A DNA stretch of 39,440 nucleotides from a virus: the IMG/VR virus record IMGVR_UViG_3300048582_000255, positions 1 to 39,440 of that record, one strand, 5' to 3'. The notes beneath the pieces are model-generated. The model saw nothing but the letters and a program-made list of their open reading frames with translations. It was not told the DNA's origin and did no database searches. Position 1 is the first letter of the stretch; each line of letters starts with the position of its first letter. Positions 22,458 through 29,717 of this stretch are shown piece by piece. The position numbers and the translations under genes were made by a program.

Positions 22458-25400
22458 TTATGATTTGAGCTGATCCAATTGCGTTTCTCGCTTTCTCAAA
22501 TCTTCAATTTCTGAATCTCCAATCTTAGCGCGTAGGTGTGGGAGATATTGCAACAAGGCTCTATTTACTGCGCTTGCTTCCTTAATTGCTTGCATATACA
22601 TATCACCGCTTCCAGCTGGCAAACTTCCCATATTCACACCACCATCAGCAAACTGATTTAATCGTATCGCTTCAATGGCTTGCACATGTGCCAATACTTG
22701 TGGATTTCGAAGCAAGTGATTTGGCGTGTAATATTCAGGACCTCGCTCACTTGCTAATACCACAGGCCTATTTGGCAACATGCCACCGCGATGCGTTCCA
22801 ATGTACTTGGCTCTGTAGTTCCTGCCATCTTTAGCACCTGTTACGTTGTGATATCCACCATCCGCAAACTGTGGAATTGGCTGTGAAGCAATCAAGGCAA
22901 CTTGTGCCGCTCCAGCTGCAAGAGCAATCCCCATTGTGATAGGATTTGGAGCTGCCTTTACAACTGCCAAAGCTGCTGCAATTGTTGCTTGTACAATAGC
23001 CAATTGCTTTTCTTTTTCAGCCTGTTCGGTTTTGATGCGATTCTGTTCGGCCAAAGAATCTTCTTCAATTTGTTTGCGCTGTAAATCGTATTCCTCTTGG
23101 CTTAAAATCTTGTTTTGAAGCTCTTCATCCAAGGCGCTTATCTGAGCATCTTTGCGCTCATCAATTCGGCTCAATTCGCGGTTTGCTTCAGCTTGGTTGA
23201 GTTGTCCAATGATATCCAACACTTGCGACATGGAAGAAAGCATATTTTCAATGCGTTCGCGATCCATTGCCTTGAGCTTATCAACGTGTGTTCTGTGGTT
23301 CTGCTCAATCAATGCTTTGTGCTCAACATCCAGTTGCTCCATGCGCGTGTCGAATTCCTCTTGGGAAATTTCATCCTGTGCATATTGGCTTGCAAGTGCC
23401 GATTTTTTGGCTTCAGTTTCTTTTTGAATTCGTTCATCCAACAAAGTCAACAACTGGGCTTGTGCTTTTCTGTAGCCTTGCACATCACCTTCCAAAACAG
23501 AATCAAGTGCCAATTGAGCCTTGGAGATCTTCAAATCCAGAATCGCATCTTCAAGCGTAACGCGTTGCTTCAGTTCCTTCTCGTTTTGCTCACGTGTTGA
23601 AGCCTCTTTTGCATTTTTGGCTAAGGTGTCGTATTTCGCTTGGATTTCGGCTTTCTTGCTTTCCAGTTCCTCAGCTTTCATTTGCTCCAACAACGCCAAT
23701 TGCTCTTGAGCTCTCAGTCCAATATCACCTTTTGTTTTGGCAATTTTGGCCGCTGCTTCGATATCTTTTTGGTATTTATCGTTGATTGTTTTGTCCAGGA
23801 TAAACAATTCTTTTTCTGCACCTTCCTGAAGCTTGGAAAGTTTCTCTTCATAGATTCTATCAACGTTCAATTTCTCTGCATTCTCAATGATTGAGTTCAA
23901 ATCATCTTGAAGCTTTTTCATGTTGTCGTTGTGCTTCTTCTGTGCAGCGCGTTGTTTCTCCAAGGATTTTTCCTTGTTTTCGGCTGCTTTTGTTTCTGCT
24001 TCTTCTTTCTTCTTTTCGGCAGAAGTTTGAGCATTTAGCGCCTCTTGATTCGCTTTTTCTGCCATGCGCAACGAAGCATTCAAGCCTTTTATTTCGGCTT
24101 CCATCGCTTTGCGCTTCTTTGGATCAGTCACCTTTTCCATGCGCTTGGTAATAAGCTCAATGTTCTTTCTTGCATTTTCTGCCATTTCGGCATGTACTGC
24201 ATAACTAGAACCTGCAGAAAGGTTCATGGATTCGATGGATTTTTTTACGGTGGCAAAATCAGCATCTAAATTGCGCAAATTCTTTTGGGCTTTCTTTTGG
24301 TTTTCATCTGCATCAGAATAATCCCATGCGGCCATCAATTTTCCGAAGCTAGCAATCATACCATCGTTGCTCTTGTTTAATATCTCGGAGCGCAAACGCT
24401 GTTTTTCGATGGTAGTTGAAATGATTTCCTGAAGGAGTTTTTCCTGCTCAGCCACCTTTGCAGTTTCAATGGCTTGTTGCACCATAGTAGCGTTCATTTC
24501 TTTCTGAAGCGCGTTCATTTCCTCCGTTGTGATTTTATGAAAATCAACGTTTGCAGTAAGCTCAGGATATTTCTCATTCAACTTCGCAATGATGCTTTCA
24601 TTTTCTTCCTGCAAGCGTGCTTTTTCGGCTTCACTGATATTGCTTGCCTTCAGCGCTTCGTTATTCTTCATCAACGATTCAGTAAGCACCGTGTTTGCTT
24701 CTGTTTCAGCCAGCACCAAATCAAGCACCTCTTGTGTGATATCGTTTAATCTGATTTTTGCCTCAAACATTTCTGAGAGTGGTCCAATGCCAAAGGTCAA
24801 CGCATTTGCGAATTTCAAGAATTGCGTTTCCAATTGCAAGGTATCACCTTCTTTGAGGGCTGTAATCAAGTCGCTTGTCCAGTTTAGTACATCGGTACCC
24901 ACTTGCACAACTCCACGGAAAACGCCACTAGCTCCACCCATGGAAAGCGTTAATCCTTCCCATGCAGAACCAAGAGATTTTAAATCTCCATCCAAGTTGT
25001 CGTTGTTGATTTTTTGTTGCTCGTAAGCGGTATTTGTTCCGGTAACGGCATCGGTCAACGCTTCCACTTTATCCACGTTTCCAAGGATGGTTTTGGCAGC
25101 TACAATGTTTTCTTTTCCGAAAATCTGCATCATGGCGGTTGCATCACCAGCCACTTTGCTCATTTCAGCCAAACGCTCATTCAATGGAATTTGTGTGTTT
25201 GTAACCTTCGCTGCATCCACGCCATATTTCTCCAATTGCTTCACAGCATTTGCAGGCAACGCTTCAAGGCCTTGCATGGTAAGAATCACGTTTCGGAGTT
25301 GTGTTCCTGCTTCAGCTCCTTTGAGGTTTTTTTCAGCAAGGAGTTCGGCCAATGCAACCGATTCTTCGATACCAACATTGTAGCCATTCAATACAGCTCC

Positions 25401-26132
25401 TGATTTATCAATCGTATCGCTCAAATGCGTAATCTCAGCAGAACCAGCCAACGAACCTGCCGCCAATACATTCACAGCCCTTGCAGTATGATCTGCTGAA
25501 AGTTCATATTGATTGAGTATTCCAGTAACAGCACGTGCCGCTGGTTCCAAGTCCATTTCGGCAGCTTCAGCCAGTGTGATTGTTTCTTTGGTAACATCGT
25601 TCAATGCCTGTTTATTTGCCAACAATTCAGGCTTAGCTCCACCAATAATCTTGTAAGCCTCCACTACTTGCGTAGCAGATAGCGTGGTTGATTTTCCAAG
25701 ATCAATGGCTTCTTTCTTGTAGAAAGCTAAATCTTCAGCACTTGCATTTGTTAAGGATTTCAAGCTTGAAAGCCCTTTTTCCATCTCCTTGTTGTTGTTG
25801 TACCAAGAAGAGATTCCAGCGGTAAGTCCACCAATAGCCATTGTAGCTACACCAATAACACCGGCAACGGGTGCCATCTCAGAAATTAGGCTTTTTAGGT
25901 TGGATTGTGCAGGCTTGTAGGCATCGGCAACGCCTCTAATTTGCGTGCGGTGAGCTGTCAAGGCTTGAGAAGCTTGCGAAAGTTCACCCATTTTCTTCTT
26001 GTACTCATCAGAGTTTCGTGGAAGATCTTTGATTTCGCGATTCAGGATATTTACTTTCTTCTTGAGCTCAGTAAGCGTTGCTCCAGCTTGTGAGCCATCA
26101 ATCCAAACGTTTGTTTTTTGTGTGGTAGCCAT
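22458..26132 (-). CDS. Tail tape measure protein
   Basis: A 1224-aa protein. About residues 80-400 match the TP901-type tape-measure core (STTLSATQVVEAYKIIGGA, ARAVTGILNQYELSADH, TQLRNVILTMQGLEALP). Long coiled coils fill roughly 560-1010, and a short hydrophobic helix region (VQATIAAALAVVKAAPNP) lies near 1060-1090. Near the C-terminus are two QFADGG repeats. By the usual rule of about 1.5 angstrom per residue the tail would be near 180 nm, so the particle is a siphovirus. Unlike most siphophages, the gene sits in its own minus-strand operon, convergent with the other tail genes. Confidence 0.9.
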   Translation of the reverse strand: MATTQKTNVWIDGSQAGATLTELKKKVNILNREIKDLPRNSDEYKKKMGELSQASQALTAHRTQIRGVADAYKPAQSNLKSLISEMAPVAGVIGVATMAIGGLTAGISSWYNNNKEMEKGLSSLKSLTNASAEDLAFYKKEAIDLGKSTTLSATQVVEAYKIIGGAKPELLANKQALNDVTKETITLAEAAEMDLEPAARAVTGILNQYELSADHTARAVNVLAAGSLAGSAEITHLSDTIDKSGAVLNGYNVGIEESVALAELLAEKNLKGAEAGTQLRNVILTMQGLEALPANAVKQLEKYGVDAAKVTNTQIPLNERLAEMSKVAGDATAMMQIFGKENIVAAKTILGNVDKVEALTDAVTGTNTAYEQQKINNDNLDGDLKSLGSAWEGLTLSMGGASGVFRGVVQVGTDVLNWTSDLITALKEGDTLQLETQFLKFANALTFGIGPLSEMFEAKIRLNDITQEVLDLVLAETEANTVLTESLMKNNEALKASNISEAEKARLQEENESIIAKLNEKYPELTANVDFHKITTEEMNALQKEMNATMVQQAIETAKVAEQEKLLQEIISTTIEKQRLRSEILNKSNDGMIASFGKLMAAWDYSDADENQKKAQKNLRNLDADFATVKKSIESMNLSAGSSYAVHAEMAENARKNIELITKRMEKVTDPKKRKAMEAEIKGLNASLRMAEKANQEALNAQTSAEKKKEEAETKAAENKEKSLEKQRAAQKKHNDNMKKLQDDLNSIIENAEKLNVDRIYEEKLSKLQEGAEKELFILDKTINDKYQKDIEAAAKIAKTKGDIGLRAQEQLALLEQMKAEELESKKAEIQAKYDTLAKNAKEASTREQNEKELKQRVTLEDAILDLKISKAQLALDSVLEGDVQGYRKAQAQLLTLLDERIQKETEAKKSALASQYAQDEISQEEFDTRMEQLDVEHKALIEQNHRTHVDKLKAMDRERIENMLSSMSQVLDIIGQLNQAEANRELSRIDERKDAQISALDEELQNKILSQEEYDLQRKQIEEDSLAEQNRIKTEQAEKEKQLAIVQATIAAALAVVKAAPNPITMGIALAAGAAQVALIASQPIPQFADGGYHNVTGAKDGRNYRAKYIGTHRGGMLPNRPVVLASERGPEYYTPNHLLRNPQVLAHVQAIEAIRLNQFADGGVNMGSLPAGSGDMYMQAIKEASAVNRALLQYLPHLRAKIGDSEIEDLRKRETQLDQLKS

Positions 26133-26518
26133 TACATTTCCATTTTAGCAGATGAAATTTCCAATTCATCCAGAATTAATTTTGCGTAGAACTCATTGAA
26201 ATTTGAATCAAGTTCACCTTTGTTTTTTTCGATGGCAGGAGTACGCCAGGGAGTAGGTTTTAGGGTTACGTTTTTGCCAAAGACATTCGAAGCTCCATTT
26301 TCATGGAAACGCCCGTAAAATTCATAAGCGAATTGGATTCTATCGACCTCAATGCCTGTTTTGCGCACTGAATCTTTGAGTGAAGTGAGTAGCTTTTTTT
26401 TATCCAATAATCCCATTTTTTGGATATTGATGGCCATATCTTGCAAAACATCCTTGCTGAATTTCCGTGCAATTGCCACGGCTTCCTTCTGATCGTATTT
26501 ATTCCAGTCTACACGCAT
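26132..26518 (-). CDS. Tail completion/head-tail joining protein candidate
   Basis: A 128-aa protein starting MRVDWNKYDQKEAV. YEFYGRFHENGASNVFGKN followed by PTPWRTPAIEKNK resembles the R-xG-xxxG ... W-x-P-A pattern of HK97-gp10-like tail-completion proteins. The ATG at 26518 is preferred because upstream in-frame ATGs lie within late promoter C. The stop overlaps the tape-measure start by 1 nt. Confidence 0.55.
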   Translation of the reverse strand: MRVDWNKYDQKEAVAIARKFSKDVLQDMAINIQKMGLLDKKKLLTSLKDSVRKTGIEVDRIQFAYEFYGRFHENGASNVFGKNVTLKPTPWRTPAIEKNKGELDSNFNEFYAKLILDELEISSAKMEM

Positions 26519-26523
26519 AAATA

Positions 26524-26558
26524 CAAAATTCCGCATACGTACGCGCGCACGCAAGGAC
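26524..26558 (-). promoter_or_regulatory. Late promoter element C (tape-measure operon)
   Basis: Minus strand: GTCC, TTG (26554-26552), 20 bp that alternate purine-pyrimidine, GAATTTTG (26531-26524), 5 nt, ATG. The copy and its neighbouring terminator are nearly identical to element D at 39221-39288. Confidence 0.75.
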
Positions 26559-26594
26559 AAAAAAAAGCCCAGTGAAATAATCACCGGGCTTTTG
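26559..26594. terminator. Terminator upstream of late promoter C
   Basis: AAGCCC(A)GTGA pairs with TCAC(C)GGGCTT (26565-26591) around an AATAA loop. A-runs on the left give an eight-T tail on the minus strand. The hairpin is identical to that at 39262-39288, so terminator plus promoter is a repeated cassette. Confidence 0.85.
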
Positions 26595-26601
26595 ATTTTC
26601 A

Positions 26602-27047
26602 GTTATGGGGCTGAGCACCACAACTGATAAGAAATAACTTGTTTTTAATTATCACCTGCATTGTCTAAATAGACAATGCAGGTGGTTTTTTAACTGTTGT
26701 GCTCAGCACAATGGTTGAATCTTACATTTGTTTATTTAATTCATCTGCTCCAGTTATTTGCTGTTTAGCAACAAACTGAGACAAAATTCCGTCTTCTTTC
26801 AAGTTCTGAAATTGTCTCCAAAAAGCAAAGTACTGGACTTTTTTATCCAGTACTTTTATAAAAAAACAAGTTACTTGTGATATATGGTCTCTGTAGACCA
26901 TACATCTTATAAATCAACTGTAATGCTAAGCGTTACAGTTGATCTCAAATCTTGCCTCAAATTTACCTGCACTGTTTGGCAGGTAATTCGTTCAAAATTG
27001 TCTGCAAATAGTATAATCGCCGTTTTTTTTAACGCCGATGTTCTGTA
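26602..27047. repeat. Array of seven hairpins
   Basis: Perfect or near-perfect stems are: 26610-26618/26699-26707 (9 bp); 26653-26667/26670-26684 (15 bp, 2-nt loop, then six T on the plus strand); 26827-26837/26846-26856 (11 bp); 26883-26890/26895-26902 (8 bp); 26913-26923/26933-26943 (11 bp, extendable inward to about 14); 27863-free but separate 26963-26970/26979-26986 (8 bp); and 27016-27024/27031-27039 (8 of 9 pairs). Such density is far beyond ordinary terminators. Two stems share ACCTGC/GCAGGT. The region may be a structured RNA, a terminator array or protein-binding DNA. Confidence 0.6.
26722..26901 (-). CDS. Possible 59-aa protein inside the hairpin array
   Basis: An ATG at 26901 opens a 59-codon frame (MVYRDHISQVTCFF...) ending with TAA at 26722-26724. 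The second half is convincingly protein-like (YFAFWRQFQNLKEDGILSQF, then TGADELNKQM), with normal codon variety. The first half is encoded by two of the hairpins. It may be a real small gene whose mRNA is strongly structured, or the end of an older gene into which hairpins were added. No family is recognised. Confidence 0.4.
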   Translation of the reverse strand: MVYRDHISQVTCFFIKVLDKKVQYFAFWRQFQNLKEDGILSQFVAKQQITGADELNKQM

Positions 27048-27608
27048 TTAATCATTTAAAGGTTCAACAACTTCTTCAGCTCTGAATAATTCCAATTGAG
27101 AAACATTCATTTTGGAACGAGCGTAACTTGCTTGGCGTTCACGTAGCTTCAGCATTTCCAATTCTAAAAATCTAGGATCTTGGTTTAATTCTTCCTGAAG
27201 CTTTTCAATTTGGTTTTTTCGCTTGGCTGATTCTTTCAAGCTATCTTCTAATTTCTGATAATGGTCAAAAAGAAGTTTGTCAATTGTGGTGTAAACCCAA
27301 AGTTCAAATTCAGGACTTAACCACGCGGCAAATTTTAAAGCCAAAATTCGGTGCATAAAAGTACTAACACCATTCTTTGTTTGAATAATTTCTTCCCTCG
27401 ATAAAGTTGCCGAGCTTCCACCTACAGGTGTAAGCTCTAATAATTTTATGAACTCTTTTGTTGGCTCAATTTTAAGAAAAACGTCAATTCTTTTATTAAA
27501 AATTTTTGCCATTTGAGTAGCGTTCACCATTACTCCATTTTTACCTTTCAAGGTAAATTCAATTTCTGTATCTCTGTACAGAAAATTGGTTGTTTGTTTT
27601 ACTTCCAT
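27048..27608 (-). CDS. KilA-N domain protein with C-terminal QLELF motif
   Basis: A 186-aa protein. The KilA-N DNA-binding domain covers about residues 10-105 (GVMVNATQMAKIFNK, GVSTFMHRILALKFAAWLSPEFELWV). A coiled coil follows, with IEKLQEELNQDPRFLELEML, and then SQLELFRAEEV near the end. The QLELF fits the beta-clamp-binding consensus. Its C-terminal module resembles that of the antirepressor at 28208-28738. KilA-N proteins of phages act as regulators or antirepressors. It starts 3 nt after the stop of the 74-aa gene. Confidence 0.8.
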   Translation of the reverse strand: MEVKQTTNFLYRDTEIEFTLKGKNGVMVNATQMAKIFNKRIDVFLKIEPTKEFIKLLELTPVGGSSATLSREEIIQTKNGVSTFMHRILALKFAAWLSPEFELWVYTTIDKLLFDHYQKLEDSLKESAKRKNQIEKLQEELNQDPRFLELEMLKLRERQASYARSKMNVSQLELFRAEEVVEPLND

Positions 27609-27611
27609 TTG

Positions 27612-27836
27612 TTAATTATTTACGAATTGATAATTTACCACACGTTGCTTCAAAAGTTGCAAGGCTTCTGCTTGGCTGGAGGCGGATGCTCCGAATGTGC
27701 GCCCTTGAATTTTGCAGGCGGCCGAAACTTTGTTCATTTTGAAAACTAATGTGATTTTGGTAGCATTGAATAATGCTGTTGCTTTGCGCAGCACATCTAA
27801 GTTGATGTGTTCTGCATTTCCTTTTTTGGTTTGCAT
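27612..27836 (-). CDS. Hypothetical basic protein, 74 aa
   Basis: A basic protein (MQTKKGNAEHINLDVLRKATALF...). I start it at 27836 rather than at an in-frame ATG at 27875, because the latter lies in a stable stem of the leader RNA. It has a mixed alpha/beta look with the segment KITLVFKMNKVSAACKIQGR. No family is recognised. The gene is first in a unit with KilA-N, behind a promoter overlapped by an operator and a long structured leader. Confidence 0.6.
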   Translation of the reverse strand: MQTKKGNAEHINLDVLRKATALFNATKITLVFKMNKVSAACKIQGRTFGASASSQAEALQLLKQRVVNYQFVNN

Positions 27837-27855
27837 ATTAAAAAAGTGTATGCGC

Positions 27856-27967
27856 CGCACCCTGTAGGGTTGCAAACCCTTTTCAGAGAAAAGAATTGCG
27901 ACCTTTCGGTTACGCTACCCATGGGGTGCGACTATCGTAAATAAATTAATTCAGATTTTCATCTGAA
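27856..27967 (-). ncRNA. Candidate structured leader RNA with multi-helix junction
   Basis: On the minus strand, TTCAGAT-GAAA-ATCTGAA (27967-27950) is a 7-bp GNRA-capped hairpin. Then a closing stem CGCACCC/GGGTGCG (27930-27924 with 27862-27856) encloses three hairpins: GCG-ACC-GAAA-GGT-CGC (27915-27898, 2-nt bulge, GNRA loop), CTTTTC/GAAAAG (27893-27879) and AGGGTT/AACCCT (27880-27866). Promoter and first start codon (27836) flank it, so it lies in a 5' UTR of about 140 nt. No known riboswitch class is recognised. A REP-like DNA palindrome is the alternative. Confidence 0.45.
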
Positions 27968-27981
27968 AAGAGTTTGCACGA

Positions 27982-28014
27982 CAAACATACATCTTTTTTT
28001 TAATTGCAACACTT
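27982..28014 (-). promoter_or_regulatory. Promoter with one repressor operator, upstream of the KilA-N unit
   Basis: Minus strand: TTG (28009-28007), 17-nt spacer, TATGTTTG (27989-27982). An exact operator copy, TTGCAACACTT, occupies 28004-28014 over the -33 box. This places the KilA-N unit in the repressor regulon. The stretch 28015-28207 holds no supported gene. Confidence 0.65.
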
Positions 28015-28207
28015 TTTTTTGAAAGTTTTATCTTTTGTAAGGTTTCAAAAATTAATTTTCGTTAGGGCAAACAGATTATATTTCTTCGCTGAATTATGGG
28101 GTTTTTTTCGACCTGAATGGACAGGGTGTCCAAATAGGTAGCAAAAAAACTCTCTTTTCATATTTTTGAGATACCTGTTTGCCTACAAGTTAATATAAAA
28201 GAATCTG

Positions 28208-28738
28208 TTAATTAAACAATGCCAATTGTGAAGCTGTAACTTCTTTATCTAATGAGTTTAATTGCTTTTTTGTTTGATTGACGTTTGATTTTAATTCTTG
28301 CAAACGTTTGTATTCAGGATTATCATTCAAAGCCGCTTGAAGTTTTTCAATTTCTACTTCTGTTTTTGTTTTTTCTAAAAGTATCTTTTCCCTTCTAGTA
28401 ACAGAACCATGAAAATGATTGTATATAATTCTGTAGCATTCCCATTTGTACTGTTGTAATTCTTGATTTTTAGAATTTATGCTAAAAATCCAACCGTAAA
28501 TAAAAAATTCTGGCAAGCATGTCATTTTTTGAAGTCGGTTTGAGCTATCGTGCATTGTGTGGGTACACAATACACCGCTTAGAAAAATGTCATTTTTTAA
28601 GTTCTTATATTGTTGAATATAATCTATTCCCAATGCTTCGCAAATTGGTTTCACTGCAATCCAGTTTGTACCTTCTACATCTAGGAAAAATATTGTTTTC
28701 CCATTAAATTCTAAAAATTTTCTAATCTCGTTTTTCAT
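28208..28738 (-). CDS. Phage antirepressor-like protein with C-terminal QLALF motif
   Basis: A 176-aa protein. The N-terminal half fits the P22-antirepressor/BRO-N type: IFFLDVEGTNWIAVKPICEALGIDYIQQYKNLKND, then CLPEFFIYGWIFSINSKN and LQQYKWECYRIIYNHFHGS. A coiled coil follows with IEKLQAALNDNPEYKRLQEL, and the end is TASQLALFN. The QLALF end resembles a sliding-clamp-binding motif and matches the KilA-N protein design. Antirepressors inactivate phage repressors, so it may control the HTH repressor at 33888-34253. It is the last gene of the replication operon. Confidence 0.8.
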   Translation of the reverse strand: MKNEIRKFLEFNGKTIFFLDVEGTNWIAVKPICEALGIDYIQQYKNLKNDIFLSGVLCTHTMHDSSNRLQKMTCLPEFFIYGWIFSINSKNQELQQYKWECYRIIYNHFHGSVTRREKILLEKTKTEVEIEKLQAALNDNPEYKRLQELKSNVNQTKKQLNSLDKEVTASQLALFN

Positions 28739-28913
28739 GCTTCTTCTCCTTTAAGTTCTTAAATTGATTTTTCACTGAATTCAGGCAATCGCTCCATATT
28801 TCTTTGCATTGGTGCTTGTTCACACCAATGCTTTTGAAATAGGCTTCGTTTTTTTGCCAATATGCTCCGAAGGTTGGAGCACTACTTACTACCTTCTTTT
28901 CCCGCAATAACAT
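28722..28913 (-). CDS. Small hypothetical protein, 63 aa
   Basis: A basic helical protein (FGAYWQKNEAYFKSIGVNKHQCKEI...). It overlaps the upstream gene by 32 nt and the downstream antirepressor start by 17 nt, showing tight packing within the replication operon. No family is recognised. No other in-frame ATG is available for the start. Confidence 0.55.
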   Translation of the reverse strand: MLLREKKVVSSAPTFGAYWQKNEAYFKSIGVNKHQCKEIWSDCLNSVKNQFKNLKEKKHEKRD

Positions 28914-29274
28914 CTTTCAACGTATCAAAAATTCCATTTACTTCCTTTGTGAATTGTGAAGGATATAATACTTCTGCAAGAAAAGCATCAGATACAGATC
29001 TTGTAAACTTTCCACCAGGATGTAGTGATTCTAAAAAATCTTGCATATTCAATTGCTTATTTTTCTCTAATTCATCTATTTTATCTCTCATTTTTGCATC
29101 ATGCAATAGATCCAGGAAAGAAATGAGTTCTAGCATCTCATTCATGCGGTTGCAGTTTTCGTAATCTTCTGGGTGCTCAATAGCATCTCTGTAGAGTATA
29201 GATACAAGCGTTGTTCTGGTTGCTCTCAAGTCGTTTTCTTGCGTAAAGACTTCTGTAATTGATTTTACTTCCAT
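28882..29274 (-). CDS. Hypothetical helical protein of the replication operon
   Basis: A 130-aa acidic, helical protein (MEVKSITEVFTQENDLRATRTT...). It contains ELISFLDLLHDAKMRDKIDEL and then LHPGGKFTRSVSDAFLAEVLYPSQF. No family is recognised. It lies 4 nt after the DnaA-domain-like gene. A DNA-metabolism role is suggested by context only. Confidence 0.6.
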   Translation of the reverse strand: MEVKSITEVFTQENDLRATRTTLVSILYRDAIEHPEDYENCNRMNEMLELISFLDLLHDAKMRDKIDELEKNKQLNMQDFLESLHPGGKFTRSVSDAFLAEVLYPSQFTKEVNGIFDTLKDVIAGKEGSK

Positions 29275-29278
29275 TGTT

Positions 29279-29704
29279 TTAAGATTTGATTGTTTTGAAA
29301 ATTTGAGCTTCCATCATGCTCAATGCGTTGATAATTGGTGAATGCGAATGATAGTAGTTATCTTCCACGAATGAATCTCTTTTGAGTTTTGAGATGCAAT
29401 TCTTCAGCTCCACAGCATACGGATGTTTGATTTCATTTTTCAGGCATGGAACAACTGTTCTGGAGAAATGCAGCACAGTATAGCGCGTAGCTCCGATATC
29501 ATCTAAGCGGTATTTACATTTCTTATCCAAGGCAATCCACATCGATGCTAAGCTTCTCCAAACTACAATTTCATGTTTGCGCGTATTCTTTTTCATTTCT
29601 GGAATCGTAAAAGGGCAGATTTCAATAAACTTTTCAAAATTGAAATCGAATTCCGAAAATATTTCTTTGAATTCGCACAGAGGTGTACTTCTTTTATTTT
29701 TCAT
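29279..29704 (-). CDS. Stand-alone DnaA domain IV-like DNA-binding protein
   Basis: A 141-aa protein. About residues 39-86 (RKHEIVVWRSLASMWIALD, then RLDDIGATRYTVLHFSRTV) follow the order of bacterial DnaA domain IV: basic loop, long helix with R..A...A, L..IG, and the TVLH..R.V recognition helix. The GRDH part of the DnaA signature is shortened. There is no AAA+ domain. It sits just after the primase-helicase gene, so it is a likely origin-binding initiator that loads the phage helicase. Confidence 0.65.
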   Translation of the reverse strand: MKNKRSTPLCEFKEIFSEFDFNFEKFIEICPFTIPEMKKNTRKHEIVVWRSLASMWIALDKKCKYRLDDIGATRYTVLHFSRTVVPCLKNEIKHPYAVELKNCISKLKRDSFVEDNYYHSHSPIINALSMMEAQIFKTIKS

Positions 29705-29717
29705 GGGTAATTGGGTG

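Noticed and set aside
22586-25403. Many long open frames on the plus strand across the tape-measure gene
   Set aside because: They are antisense shadows of the Lys/Glu/Ala-rich coiled-coil coding sequence; they lack promoters and have implausible Cys/Phe/Ser-rich translations.
28015-28207. A 38-codon minus-strand frame (MKREFFCYLFGHPV...)
   Set aside because: Its translation is low-confidence, it has no good start context, and there is no overlap with a neighbouring gene.
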